In this document: positions 53,901-61,098 of the stretch, in pieces
Numbering within the stretch: position 1 is the first letter of the stretch
Layout of the letters: the number at the start of each line of letters is the position of its first letter
Assembly (NCBI RefSeq): GCF_042665095.1
Contig: NZ_JBHTBV010000003.1
DNA length: 64,000 bases
Source of the DNA: Gordonibacter pamelaeae
Lineage (GTDB): Bacteria; Actinomycetota; Coriobacteriia; Coriobacteriales; Eggerthellaceae
Reading direction: 5' to 3' (one strand)
Notes under the pieces: generated by a model
What the model saw: only the letters and a program-made list of their open reading frames with translations
Told to the model about the DNA's origin: nothing
The model's database searches: none
Translations under genes and position numbers: made by a program

Positions 53901-54080
53901 GCGCTCGGAGAACAGGTCGTAGGCGTCCGTCTCCATCTGCTCGAGCGTCTCGCTGCGCGCGAGCACGGCCACGCACATGATGCCCTGGATGGCGAGGGCG
54001 ATGCAGAAGGGCACCACGACAAGGACCTTGAACGTCAGCCCACGCCGCGCGCCCCGCTTTTTTCCCGTACCCAGGCCCAT
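51000..54080 (-). CDS. Membrane Cache-PAS-GGDEF-EAL cyclic-di-GMP enzyme
   Basis: This 1026-residue protein has an N-terminal membrane helix (VLVVVPFCIALAIQGIMCVAVLA), a large extracellular dCache-like region (about 45-400, with YFRPLR-type strands and YSKPVRDAAGNVVGVLGVEV), and a second helix (VFVASIVVGIVVAVLTAWL). It then has a HAMP/PAS part, GGDEF with the A-site SGDEF near 672, and EAL. The phosphodiesterase motif is EALMRP near 803 and the second catalytic segment DDFGSGYNG near 918. Both domains keep their key residues, so it may make and break c-di-GMP. The upstream gene is a solute-binding lipoprotein, which may feed the Cache domain. Confidence 0.9.
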   Translation of the reverse strand: MGLGTGKKRGARRGLTFKVLVVVPFCIALAIQGIMCVAVLARSETLEQMETDAYDLFSERVSSRAGYLENDMIFRWSDFDVVVEHVGDDIDAALAAHGASAADIVTGSDLSLAVIDASADDLLSFARRAEVDGAYLVLTDGTTASSAEGEGHPALYIRDANPKVDVANGSDLQLAACPISVARRLDIALDSQWSATFPLAAEGEGQSAFYYRPLRAAQQYPDADTSDLGYWGRPVDLGWTGTQSVTYSKPVRDAAGNVVGVLGVEVRLDRIASFFPYLDLNEEGNGSYLLAVTGEEGGFARDGGAAPAAGQPRVYEVLTATGASQSLYVEDGSFESFLDDKGRMTVEPSEAASSDALAAASASEIKLYDSTSPFASEHWVLVGLEREDELFSAVHLLSENLLKVFVASIVVGIVVAVLTAWLSSSRLRHLMGEVRAASPEQPISFTPTGIVEVDELSESIEMLGSEVASAASRLSQILKLSDRSIAAFECNLASSTATYTDGFFDAMGLVLPPGTGEQGAAREGSLGGALPLAAFEQLFQSLRPRYEQEPDGRWIVSDADGRRWVRIVTVESDDRTRVFGLVEDVTDEIATRRRIEHERDHDVLTGLLNRRAFEQAVTERLADDPPAFGVMLMLDLDNLKYINDTYGHDWGDHYIKAAASVIERTFEGEGFFARISGDEFLVFVDRCADADGAYRLFDAFMRALDTSVLEAPDATVLKVRASVGVAFYPEDAVDFSHLREYADFAMYEAKNHRKGALLRFDPKSHERGAFILNNKEDLNRLLDENLIDYHFQPIVDARMGEAVAYEALMRPQLPSIATPDRVLLLARSQSKLYRVEHLTFFGALEAFAKHEDAACAATLFVNSIATQRLSSDDEVELQKRFGPLLRRLVIEITESDYSREMSLYKEGLARRWGARLAIDDFGSGYNGETSLLDYHADFVKLDMGIVSGIDVARDHQDIARNLIGYAHDRGIRVIAEGVETPSELKAVIELGVDYLQGYLIGKPAAQPPSVPADIQELIRTLAGTSC

Positions 54081-54126
54081 GCCGCCGTCGCCTTCCTTCC
54101 CCAGCCCTCGCCCGGAAGCGATTCGG

Positions 54127-55608
54127 CTAGGCTATCGCCGCTTCGAGCTTTGCGGTCAGGTCGGCGAGCCAGGCGTCGAACACGGCGTCCTCCAGGTACG
54201 GCGCCACAGCCTCCTCGGGGGTCGCGCCGCCCTCGACGGCGGCCGCCACGGCGGCGCGGTCGGCCACAGCCTTGTCGGACAGCGCCTTCTCAAGCACGGC
54301 GCGCGCCTCCACGCCTCCCTTGAACGGCGGGTTGGCGTACACGCCCGCCTCGATGGTATCGAGCGTGGCCGGCAGGTTCACCAGGTAGTTCTCGGACGTG
54401 CCCTCCACGGACTCGGCCGCCTTCTGCAGGTTGTCGAGCGTGAGCGCATCCTTCTTCACGGGCACGTAGCCGGCGCTGATGGAGAAGGCCGTGTTCTGCT
54501 CCTTGTCGGTGAACCACTTCAGGAACTCCACGCAGGCGGCTTCCTTCTTCTCGTCGGACTTCGCCACCACGAAGCCGGCGCCCTGCTGGGGCGCGCACGG
54601 CTTGCCGTCCTTGAACGTGGGGTTCGACAGCGCGGCCAGCTCGATGGGGTAGCTCGTGTTGTCGTCGACCGTCACGGTCTTGGGGAAGTACACCACCGAC
54701 GAGGACGAGCCCACATAGCAGACGAGGTCGCCCGTCTTCACGGCGTCGGAGCGGAACTTGCCCTCGGCGGAGAACCAGCCCTGCACCATGGGCACGTAGT
54801 AGTTGTCCCAGAGCTTCTTCATGGTGGTGCGGTCGAGGTCGAGCGAGCAGGCGCCGCCCTCGATGTCGAACACATCGTGTCCCAGCTGGCGCGAGCCCAT
54901 TATCAGGTAGTTCGCCATGGCGTCGCGGCCGAAGAACGGACGCCCGTCGCCGGCGGCGTCCGGCGTCTGGGCGTCGGTCCACTCGTAGTAGCGCTGCGCC
55001 ACGGCCGTGATGCCCTCGATGGTGGAGAGCTCCTCGAGCGTGGACCCGGTGGCGTCGGCGAATTTCTGCCAGTCGGTCAGGTTGATCTGCAGGGTCTCGG
55101 TGGACTTACCCACGGGGAACACCTTGAGGCTGCCGTCGCCGTTGATGTCGCCCTCCTCGATGAAGCTGTCGACGTACTGGGCCTTCTCGTCATCCGTCAG
55201 GTAGGGCGACAGGTCTGCCACGCGGCCGAGCTCGTCGATGACCGACGCGGTGTCGGAGTACGAGAGGAACGCGTCGGGCATGGCCTCGGAGCCCACGAGC
55301 TCCTGCGCCGAGTCAGTGACGGCGGCGGCCAGGTCGTTCACGCCGCCCTGGCTGGAGCTGGTGACCACGACGCCCGTATCCTTGCCGCGGCCGGCGTTGA
55401 ACCCCTTGACCAGATCCTCGAACGCCTGCTGCTGCGTGCCGTTGTAATAGGTCCAGAGCTCCACCTGCACCGGATCGGCCGGGTCGAGCACGGACGCCTT
55501 CCCGGCATCGGTCGACGCCCCTTGGCCGCCGCCCGCGCATCCCGCGCAAGCCAAGGCCCCTGCCAGCGCGAACGTCGCAACGGCGCCGAATATCCTCCCA
55601 CGTTTCAT
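54127..55608 (-). CDS. Extracellular solute-binding lipoprotein (family 1, sugar type)
   Basis: The ATG at 55608 gives 493 residues. A signal peptide ends in a Cys near residues 21-24 (ALACAGC), so it should be a lipoprotein. The rest has the family 1 ABC solute-binding pattern: VELWTYYNGTQQQAFEDLVKGFN, DAFLSYSDTASVIDELGRVADLSPYLT, VFPVGKSTETLQINLTDWQKFA and AACVEFLKWFTDKEQNTAFSISAGYVPV. No ABC permease or ATPase lies next to it. The downstream partner is a Cache-GGDEF-EAL protein, so it may serve as a sensor subunit rather than a transporter part (inference). Confidence 0.9.
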   Translation of the reverse strand: MKRGRIFGAVATFALAGALACAGCAGGGQGASTDAGKASVLDPADPVQVELWTYYNGTQQQAFEDLVKGFNAGRGKDTGVVVTSSSQGGVNDLAAAVTDSAQELVGSEAMPDAFLSYSDTASVIDELGRVADLSPYLTDDEKAQYVDSFIEEGDINGDGSLKVFPVGKSTETLQINLTDWQKFADATGSTLEELSTIEGITAVAQRYYEWTDAQTPDAAGDGRPFFGRDAMANYLIMGSRQLGHDVFDIEGGACSLDLDRTTMKKLWDNYYVPMVQGWFSAEGKFRSDAVKTGDLVCYVGSSSSVVYFPKTVTVDDNTSYPIELAALSNPTFKDGKPCAPQQGAGFVVAKSDEKKEAACVEFLKWFTDKEQNTAFSISAGYVPVKKDALTLDNLQKAAESVEGTSENYLVNLPATLDTIEAGVYANPPFKGGVEARAVLEKALSDKAVADRAAVAAAVEGGATPEEAVAPYLEDAVFDAWLADLTAKLEAAIA

Positions 55609-55664
55609 ACTGCCCCCGTTCTGCAAGCGGGCCTGCGGCCCACGATATGCTACCATCCCGCTAT

Positions 55665-55673
55665 TCTATAGCA
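55665..55673 (-). promoter_or_regulatory. Extended -10 promoter of the binding-protein operon
   Basis: On the minus strand TGC TATAGA (-10 at 55670-55665) lies 57 bases before the lipoprotein start. It is a one-base variant of the TGCTATACT element seen at three other places. Confidence 0.45.
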
Positions 55674-55754
55674 TGGGAAACCCCCGTATGGCGGAAACCC
55701 TTGATTGACTCAGTTTTTGAGGTTGGATAACGTGCGGAGCGCCGCGGGCGGCGG

Positions 55755-56933
55755 TCAGCGATCACCTGGATCGGAGGAGGGGGCCGGCGTGCCGGCGTGC
55801 CGCTCCTGCGTCGGGCGGCCGGTGCCCGCCGAGGGCGCGTCCTGCGCTTTCGCCTCGTCCAAGCGCTTGGCCTGGCCCTCGACGGTGCGCATGCGGTCGG
55901 ACTTGCGGGCGGTGCGCACGGTCTTCTTCGCCTCCTGCTTGAAGGACTTCGTGGTCTGGATGAGGATGGCGCCCACCAGAAACGGGAACCAGAACACGAT
56001 GCCGCGGTACACGAGCGCGATGGACAGACCCGCCGCGCTCGACTCGCCGAACGACGTGAACGCCACCACCACGGCCGCCTCCACCACGCCCACGCCCTGC
56101 GGGGTGATCGAAATCATGGCGAACAGCGTGGCCACCACGTATCCGCAGATGAGCGCCTCGGGTATGGTCACGCCGAACCCCACGCCCACCAGCGAGAAGC
56201 ACGCGAGCTCGCACAGGGAGGCCACCACGGAGCAGCCGAACGCCTTGGCGGTGGCCTTCGGGTTGTGGGCGATGAGGCCGGCCGCGTCGGAGAACGAGCC
56301 CACCGTGCGCTCGACCCACGAGTCCAGCGGCGGCTTCTTGAAGCGCACGCGGATGCGGTCCACCAAGCGCTCGATGGGGCGCAGCGCGCGCAGCACGAGC
56401 GCCGGGCGCTTGCGGCCGAGCACCAAGATGAGCACCATGACCGTGACCAGCGCGATGACCAGCAGGCCCAGCAGGAACCACAGCGGCGAGAGCCCCACGG
56501 TGAACGCGAGGATGGCGAAGCCCACGAGCATGATGGTGGCGAAGCCCGAGTCCACGGTGATCTGCATGAGCAGGGCCGCGCTCGTGGCCCGCCCCGGCGG
56601 GATGCCGCGGCGGCGCGCGTCGTCCACCACGAGCGTGGTGCCGGCGAGGTTGAGCGAGGGGGCGATGGTGTTCATGAAGAACGTGCCGAACACGAGCGGC
56701 AGCGTGGAGCGCGGGTCCATGCGCTCGCCCACGGCCTCGAACGCGAACGAGTAGGCGAAGCTCTGCGCGAAGTACTTGCCCAGCTGCGTGCACAGGGCGG
56801 CGACAAGCGGGATGACCGACCCCTTCTTGATGGTCTCCACGAGCTCCACCAGCTGGTCGCCGCGCAGCAGCACCACGGCCAGCACGATGACGATGACGAG
56901 CCCGATGAGCAGGTTGCGCACGCTCAGCTTCAC
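55755..56933 (-). CDS. Lysylphosphatidylglycerol synthase TM (flippase-like) membrane protein, second
   Basis: This 392-residue protein has eight or so membrane helices and is of the LPG_synthase_TM (UPF0104) type: TLPLVFGTFFMNTIAPSLNLAGTTLVVDDARRRGIPPGRATSAALLMQITVDSG, IALVYRGIVFWFPFLVGAIL and the conserved ISITPQGVGVVEAAVVVAFTSFG. In MprF this part moves aminoacylated lipids. Here no synthase domain is attached. The C-terminal tail is basic and then Gly/Pro-rich. It follows the ATP-grasp gene by 36 bases and is a distant paralogue of the 58118-59842 product. Confidence 0.87.
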   Translation of the reverse strand: MKLSVRNLLIGLVIVIVLAVVLLRGDQLVELVETIKKGSVIPLVAALCTQLGKYFAQSFAYSFAFEAVGERMDPRSTLPLVFGTFFMNTIAPSLNLAGTTLVVDDARRRGIPPGRATSAALLMQITVDSGFATIMLVGFAILAFTVGLSPLWFLLGLLVIALVTVMVLILVLGRKRPALVLRALRPIERLVDRIRVRFKKPPLDSWVERTVGSFSDAAGLIAHNPKATAKAFGCSVVASLCELACFSLVGVGFGVTIPEALICGYVVATLFAMISITPQGVGVVEAAVVVAFTSFGESSAAGLSIALVYRGIVFWFPFLVGAILIQTTKSFKQEAKKTVRTARKSDRMRTVEGQAKRLDEAKAQDAPSAGTGRPTQERHAGTPAPSSDPGDR

Positions 56934-56969
56934 AGCCCGCCCCCGTTCCGTCCCATGGCTCCCCCGCCG

Positions 56970-58121
56970 CTAGCGGAGGAACTCCTTCAGATCCGTGTTT
57001 TTCAGGAAGTCCAGCTCGTCGGCCGTCTCGGCATCCGTCTCCAGGAACAGGAAGCCGTAGGTGCCGGTGCGGCGCACGTCGAACGGGCGCAGCGCGAGCA
57101 CCTGCGAGAAGCGGTCGCGCAGCGCCTCGTAGTCGAAGCGCTCGTCGCCCGTCGCGTCGTCGGGCGCGTTGAGCAGCGACATGGAGTACACCTTGCCCTC
57201 CTTGCCGGCGAACGCCGCGCCGAAGTCGGGCTGGACGCCCTCGAGGAACGCCTCGTAGGTGCGGTAGCCGTACGCGTACCAGCTGACGTCCGTGCCGCCC
57301 AGGCCGGCGAAGCGCAGCGGGTTGAACTCGATGGGGCACACGTGGCCCTCGTCCACGCGCACCTCCACGTGCACGGGGAAGTTGCGGGCGCCCACGAGCG
57401 CGTTCACCTTGTCGAGCCAGGCGGCGAAGGCCGGGGCGTTGTCGCGCACGATGGCGGCGCTCGTCACGTACATGCGGTCGGACGTGTCCTCGGCCGAGGC
57501 GAAGTCGTGGCGCAGCACGTTCAGGATGCGCGCGCGGCCCTGCTCGTCGAAGTAGGCGTCGAGCGCGTACTCCGTGCCGTCGATGTAGCCCTCCAGGATG
57601 AACGATCCGGCGCCGATGACGCTCTCGGGGTAGAGGTCGTGCCAGCTCGCGGCATTCTTCTGGATATCGGCCAGCGCGCGCTCCCAGTCCTCGCGGTCGG
57701 CCACGGCGTACACGCCCACGCTGCAGAAGCCCACGGAGGGCTTGAGCACGAACGGGGCGGGCAGGCGGGCGAAGTCCAGCTTGAACAGCTCGTCGATGGA
57801 GCACGTCTTGAAGAACAGGTCGGGGTCGAGCCCGGCCAGCGCGCGGCGCATGGCCGCCTTGTCCTTGAACAGGTCGATGGCGCGCGCGAGCGGCGCGTTG
57901 CCCGCATGGTCCACGACCCACGCCAGCGCGTTCTCGGAGTTCGTGTACACGCGCTCGCCCGCTTCGATGCGGCGGGAGGCCTCGTCCTCGCCCACCAGGT
58001 TGAGGCGGCGGCCCTCCGTGGCGAGCGCGGCGGCCACGGCGTTGTCCAGCACGGGATGCTGCGACTGCTCCAGCCAGTCGACCAGGGGATCGGATACGTA
58101 CGGCTCGTCGAGCACTATCAT
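56970..58121 (-). CDS. ATP-grasp domain protein between two flippase-like genes
   Basis: This 383-residue protein starts at an ATG overlapping the preceding stop codon (ATGA). ATP-grasp landmarks are the lid region FKDKAAMRRALAGLD, PFVLKPSVGFCSVGVYAVADREDW (nucleotide-binding Lys), the glycine-poor SFILEGYIDGTEYALDAYFDEQGRA and the metal-binding HVEVRVDEGHVCPIEFNPLRFAGLGGTD. Such enzymes join a carboxylate to an amine or thiol with ATP. The substrate is unknown. The neighbours suggest that the product or a lipid-linked derivative is moved across the membrane. Confidence 0.82.
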   Translation of the reverse strand: MIVLDEPYVSDPLVDWLEQSQHPVLDNAVAAALATEGRRLNLVGEDEASRRIEAGERVYTNSENALAWVVDHAGNAPLARAIDLFKDKAAMRRALAGLDPDLFFKTCSIDELFKLDFARLPAPFVLKPSVGFCSVGVYAVADREDWERALADIQKNAASWHDLYPESVIGAGSFILEGYIDGTEYALDAYFDEQGRARILNVLRHDFASAEDTSDRMYVTSAAIVRDNAPAFAAWLDKVNALVGARNFPVHVEVRVDEGHVCPIEFNPLRFAGLGGTDVSWYAYGYRTYEAFLEGVQPDFGAAFAGKEGKVYSMSLLNAPDDATGDERFDYEALRDRFSQVLALRPFDVRRTGTYGFLFLETDAETADELDFLKNTDLKEFLR

Positions 58122-59842
58122 GGGCGCAGCTCCTCCTTCGCAGACGGTTCGTCTGCCAGTATACCCTCCTGCTCCACCTGCCGCATGAGCAGCGCGCCCT
58201 TTTCGGCCTGCTGTTCCCAACTTGTTTTGCGCGGCGGCTCGGCCGCCTTCTCGCCGCGCGCGCGGCGCTCGGCTGGCGCGGCGTTGCGCAGGCGGGACCC
58301 CGGGCCGCCCGGCGCGCCCGCGCGGGCGCCGGCAAGCTCGTCGAGGTCGTCCGATCCGGCATCGGGCGCGCCGGCCGCGGCGTCGCGGCGGGCGCGGCGC
58401 TCGGCGCGCCAACGGCGGAACCGGGCCACGTTCTCGCCGAACTCGCGGGCGATGCGCGCGGCGTCGCCCTTGAGCACCACGGGCCGGTCGAACGCGGAGC
58501 GCTTCCAGAACAGCCACACCACCAGCACGACGGCGGCCACGGCCACCTGCCACGTGTTCACGTAAAGGAACTCGGCGCCGGCCAGCAGCACGAGCGCGCC
58601 GATGGTGAGCGCCCACGCCGTGCGGAAGCGCAAGATGAGGCCCACCGCCAGCACGACGAGCACCGCGCTTCCCACGATGAGCGCCGGGCCGATGAGCACG
58701 CCGCCGATGTTTACCCACTCCGTGAGCACGGTGAACGGCTCGAACGACTTGGGGATGAGGGCCAAGCCCAGGTTCACCAGGCCCACCAGCAGCACGAGCG
58801 TGCCGGATATCCAAGCGAGGTCCTTCGCGCGCTGCTCTTCGGAGGGGTTCTTCTTGTCGGCGAAGAAGCCGGATTGGGACAGCAGCACGGCGCCGATGCA
58901 GAAGGGCATCCAGAACATGATGCCGCGGTACACGAGCGCGATGGCCGTGGCCGTGGCGAGCGAGCACCCATGCGCCGTGAGGATGGCCGCGATGGCGGCC
59001 TCCACCACGCCCACGCCCTGCGGCGTGGGGCTGAGTATCACCGAGATGGCCGCCACGGCGAACGCCGCCACGAGCGCGGTGACGTGGGTGAAGCCGAACG
59101 CGTAGCCGATGGCCACGAGGCACGCCATGTTGAGGATGGCGGAGAACGACGCATAGGCCACGGTGACGAGCGTGCCCTGGGGGTTCTTCGCCAGGATGGA
59201 CGCCGACGAGATGAACGAGCCGGCCGTCTTGCGGCCCCATCCGGGCTTGAGGTGCCTTTTCAGCAGGCCGAGCGCCTTGTTGATGAGCGACTCGAGGCCC
59301 AAGAACAGCCGGAACAGGATGCGCGGCTTGCGGTAGCCCGCCACGAACATGCTGGACAGCACGGCCAGCACCGCCGCGAGCGCGAGGCCCCCCACGAGGA
59401 AGAGCGTGTTCATGGAGCCGGACACGAGCATGGTGACGAAGCCGATGACCGAGATCACGAGGATGGCGGCGAAGTAGCCGATCTGCGAGAGGATGGCCCC
59501 CGAGGTGGACTGGCCCGCGTCGCAGCCCCTCCGGTGCGCGTCGTCGATGATGAACGCCACGCCCGTGGCGCCCGAGAACAGGCAGAACGTGTTGATGAAC
59601 ACGAGCGAGAAGATGAGCACGACGTTGTGCCAGAAGCCGGTCTTATGGCCCACGGCCTCGAAGGCCGCATCGTAGGAGGCTGCCTGCACCAAGTGGCGGG
59701 CCAGCATGAGCGCGCACGCCACCACGAGCGGCACGAGCGCGCCGGTCTGGAGCGTGGCGAGGAAGCTCGCCAGGTAGTCGGCGTTCGCGATGAGGAAGCA
59801 CACCGCGACAATGCCGAGGACGAGCAGCAGCGCTTTCTTCAA
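58118..59842 (-). CDS. Lysylphosphatidylglycerol synthase TM (flippase-like) membrane protein, first
   Basis: This 574-residue protein has the same membrane core as the 55755-56933 product: NVVLIFSLVFINTFCLFSGATGVAFIIDDAHRRGCDAGQSTSGAILSQIGYF, ILSPTPQGVGVVEAAIAAILTAHG and TAIALVYRGIMFWMPFCIGAVLLS. It then adds three more hydrophobic segments and a long charged C-terminal region (about 460-574), rich in Arg and Ala. It opens a three-gene operon with the ATP-grasp enzyme and the second flippase-like gene. An extended -10 promoter lies 37 bases upstream. Specific cargo is unknown. Confidence 0.87.
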   Translation of the reverse strand: MKKALLLVLGIVAVCFLIANADYLASFLATLQTGALVPLVVACALMLARHLVQAASYDAAFEAVGHKTGFWHNVVLIFSLVFINTFCLFSGATGVAFIIDDAHRRGCDAGQSTSGAILSQIGYFAAILVISVIGFVTMLVSGSMNTLFLVGGLALAAVLAVLSSMFVAGYRKPRILFRLFLGLESLINKALGLLKRHLKPGWGRKTAGSFISSASILAKNPQGTLVTVAYASFSAILNMACLVAIGYAFGFTHVTALVAAFAVAAISVILSPTPQGVGVVEAAIAAILTAHGCSLATATAIALVYRGIMFWMPFCIGAVLLSQSGFFADKKNPSEEQRAKDLAWISGTLVLLVGLVNLGLALIPKSFEPFTVLTEWVNIGGVLIGPALIVGSAVLVVLAVGLILRFRTAWALTIGALVLLAGAEFLYVNTWQVAVAAVVLVVWLFWKRSAFDRPVVLKGDAARIAREFGENVARFRRWRAERRARRDAAAGAPDAGSDDLDELAGARAGAPGGPGSRLRNAAPAERRARGEKAAEPPRKTSWEQQAEKGALLMRQVEQEGILADEPSAKEELRP

Positions 59843-59878
59843 CCGGACCCTTCCTGCGAACGTTACCTGGAAGCGGTT

Positions 59879-59887
59879 AGTATAGCA
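59879..59887 (-). promoter_or_regulatory. Extended -10 promoter of the flippase/ATP-grasp operon
   Basis: The minus strand reads TGCTATACT (-10 at 59884-59879), 37 bases before the start of the first flippase-like gene. No good -35 is present. Confidence 0.5.
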
Positions 59888-59908
59888 CGAGGTCGTGGAG
59901 GGGAGGCG

Positions 59909-60769
59909 CTACGCCCGGGCGGCACGTTTGGCGGCGCGGTAGGCGCGCAGGGCGTTGCGCAGGTTCTTCACGTCGAACAGCACGGCCGCGAGGAAGAAGA
60001 CGACCAGGCCGACGGTCACAGCGCCCTGGCGCGGCGCGATGAGGAACACGAAGGGGGCGCCCAGAAGCGCGATGGGGACGATGAAGCCGATGAGGCAGCT
60101 GCCCAGCCGCTTCCACAGGCCCCAGACGAGCGATATCATCACGTAGAAGAACAGGCCGGTTGCCACCGAGCCCAGCAGCGCGGCCACGGCGAGCACGGCC
60201 GCCTTGCCCGCCACGGCCAGCGCCTCGCTGCGCAGCGAGCGCACGGCCTCGGCCAGCACCTGCTGCGGGGTCTTGCGCGGCTCGGCGGCGCGGAAGGGCG
60301 CGAAGGGGTCGAACGGGTCGAAGGGCCCGCCGGCGCCGGGGCCGCCGGTAGCCGTGCGGGTGCCGTCCCAGGACGTCCATACGTAGGTGGTGCGGCCGGG
60401 CGCGGGGCCCGTGCCCGTTCCCTGGCCGAACGGCGAGCCCTGGCCTCCCGCGAAGGGCCAGCCGGCGAACGGGTCCTGGCCGGGCGCAGCGGACGAGCCG
60501 GGACGGCCGGGATGCGCGTAGGGGTTGTTGGCATAGGGACGCGGGTCGCGGCGGGGGTCGAACTCGGGGGTCCACGAGCGGTTCAGCAGCACGTCGCGGG
60601 CCTCGTTGATGCGCTTCGTGAGCTCCTCGGCCTCGGCGCGCTCCGGCGAGTCCAGGGCGAACTTGTCCGGGTGATGCGCGATCACCAGCTTGCGGTGGGC
60701 CTGCTTGACCTCGTCGTCGGTGGCGCCGTCGGCCAGCCCCAGGGTTTTGAGCGCTTCGGATTTCTTCAT
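59909..60769 (-). CDS. Membrane-anchored J-domain protein
   Basis: The ATG at 60769 gives 286 residues. The J domain is at 3-72 (SEALKTLGLADGATDDEVKQAHRKLVIAHHPDKFALDS), with the HPD tripeptide at 33-35. A long Gly/Pro/Phe-rich linker (about 80-170: PYANNPYAHPGRPGS, FAGWPFAGGQGSPFGQG, FDPFDPFAPF) follows, then C-terminal helices, at least two to four of which are membrane segments (VMISLVWGLWKRLGSCLIGFIVPIALLGAPFVFLIA). It should recruit DnaK-type Hsp70 to the membrane. There is no zinc finger, so it is not DnaJ. A -10 TATAGT lies seven bases before the ATG, and the mRNA may be leaderless. Confidence 0.85.
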   Translation of the reverse strand: MKKSEALKTLGLADGATDDEVKQAHRKLVIAHHPDKFALDSPERAEAEELTKRINEARDVLLNRSWTPEFDPRRDPRPYANNPYAHPGRPGSSAAPGQDPFAGWPFAGGQGSPFGQGTGTGPAPGRTTYVWTSWDGTRTATGGPGAGGPFDPFDPFAPFRAAEPRKTPQQVLAEAVRSLRSEALAVAGKAAVLAVAALLGSVATGLFFYVMISLVWGLWKRLGSCLIGFIVPIALLGAPFVFLIAPRQGAVTVGLVVFFLAAVLFDVKNLRNALRAYRAAKRAARA

Positions 60770-61097
60770 GGGGCCACTATACAAAACGGCAACGGCGGGG
60801 CGCGAGGCGGGACGGGCGCGTTGCCGTCCCGTCAGACAAGAAACACATCACACGGCGCCGGCATGCCGGGAGCAGACAGCCTGCGCAGCTTCTTCGAGCT
60901 CGGGCGCCCCCTCCCACGGACCTTTCTGCACAGTTTTTACCAGTTTTATACATGCTTGGAGCGCTTGCGGGGACTTTTGCATCGTCGGCCTTTTCGCGAT
61001 CAGGGAAAACGACGCCAACGGAAGGCACCGCGATGCCGTCGAGGCGTACAATCGTCCCTCGAACTCCTCCTTTTGCAGAAATCTGGTAAAAACTGTG
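60770..61097. other. Gene-free region with a long inverted repeat
   Basis: This 328-base region lies between a membrane protein gene and the J-domain gene, both on the minus strand. It holds the arms of a perfect 16-bp inverted repeat (60928-60943 and 61083-61098) and, at its left end, the likely -10 of the J-domain gene (TATAGT, 60781-60776). A 99-residue frame here has no ribosome-binding site. Confidence 0.4.
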
Positions 61098-61098
61098 C
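60928..61098. repeat. Perfect 16-bp inverted repeat 139 bases apart
   Basis: GCACAGTTTTTACCAG (60928-60943) and CTGGTAAAAACTGTGC (61083-61098) are exact reverse complements. The right arm reaches the last base of the membrane protein's stop codon. The 139 bases between them hold no gene. It could be a small transposon relic (MITE), an operator pair or an invertible segment. Confidence 0.75.

Noticed and set aside
55797..58565. Plus-strand frame of 922 codons opposite the flippase/ATP-grasp operon
   Set aside because: His/Arg/Glu-rich shadow of the minus-strand genes, with no ribosome site or recognisable domain.
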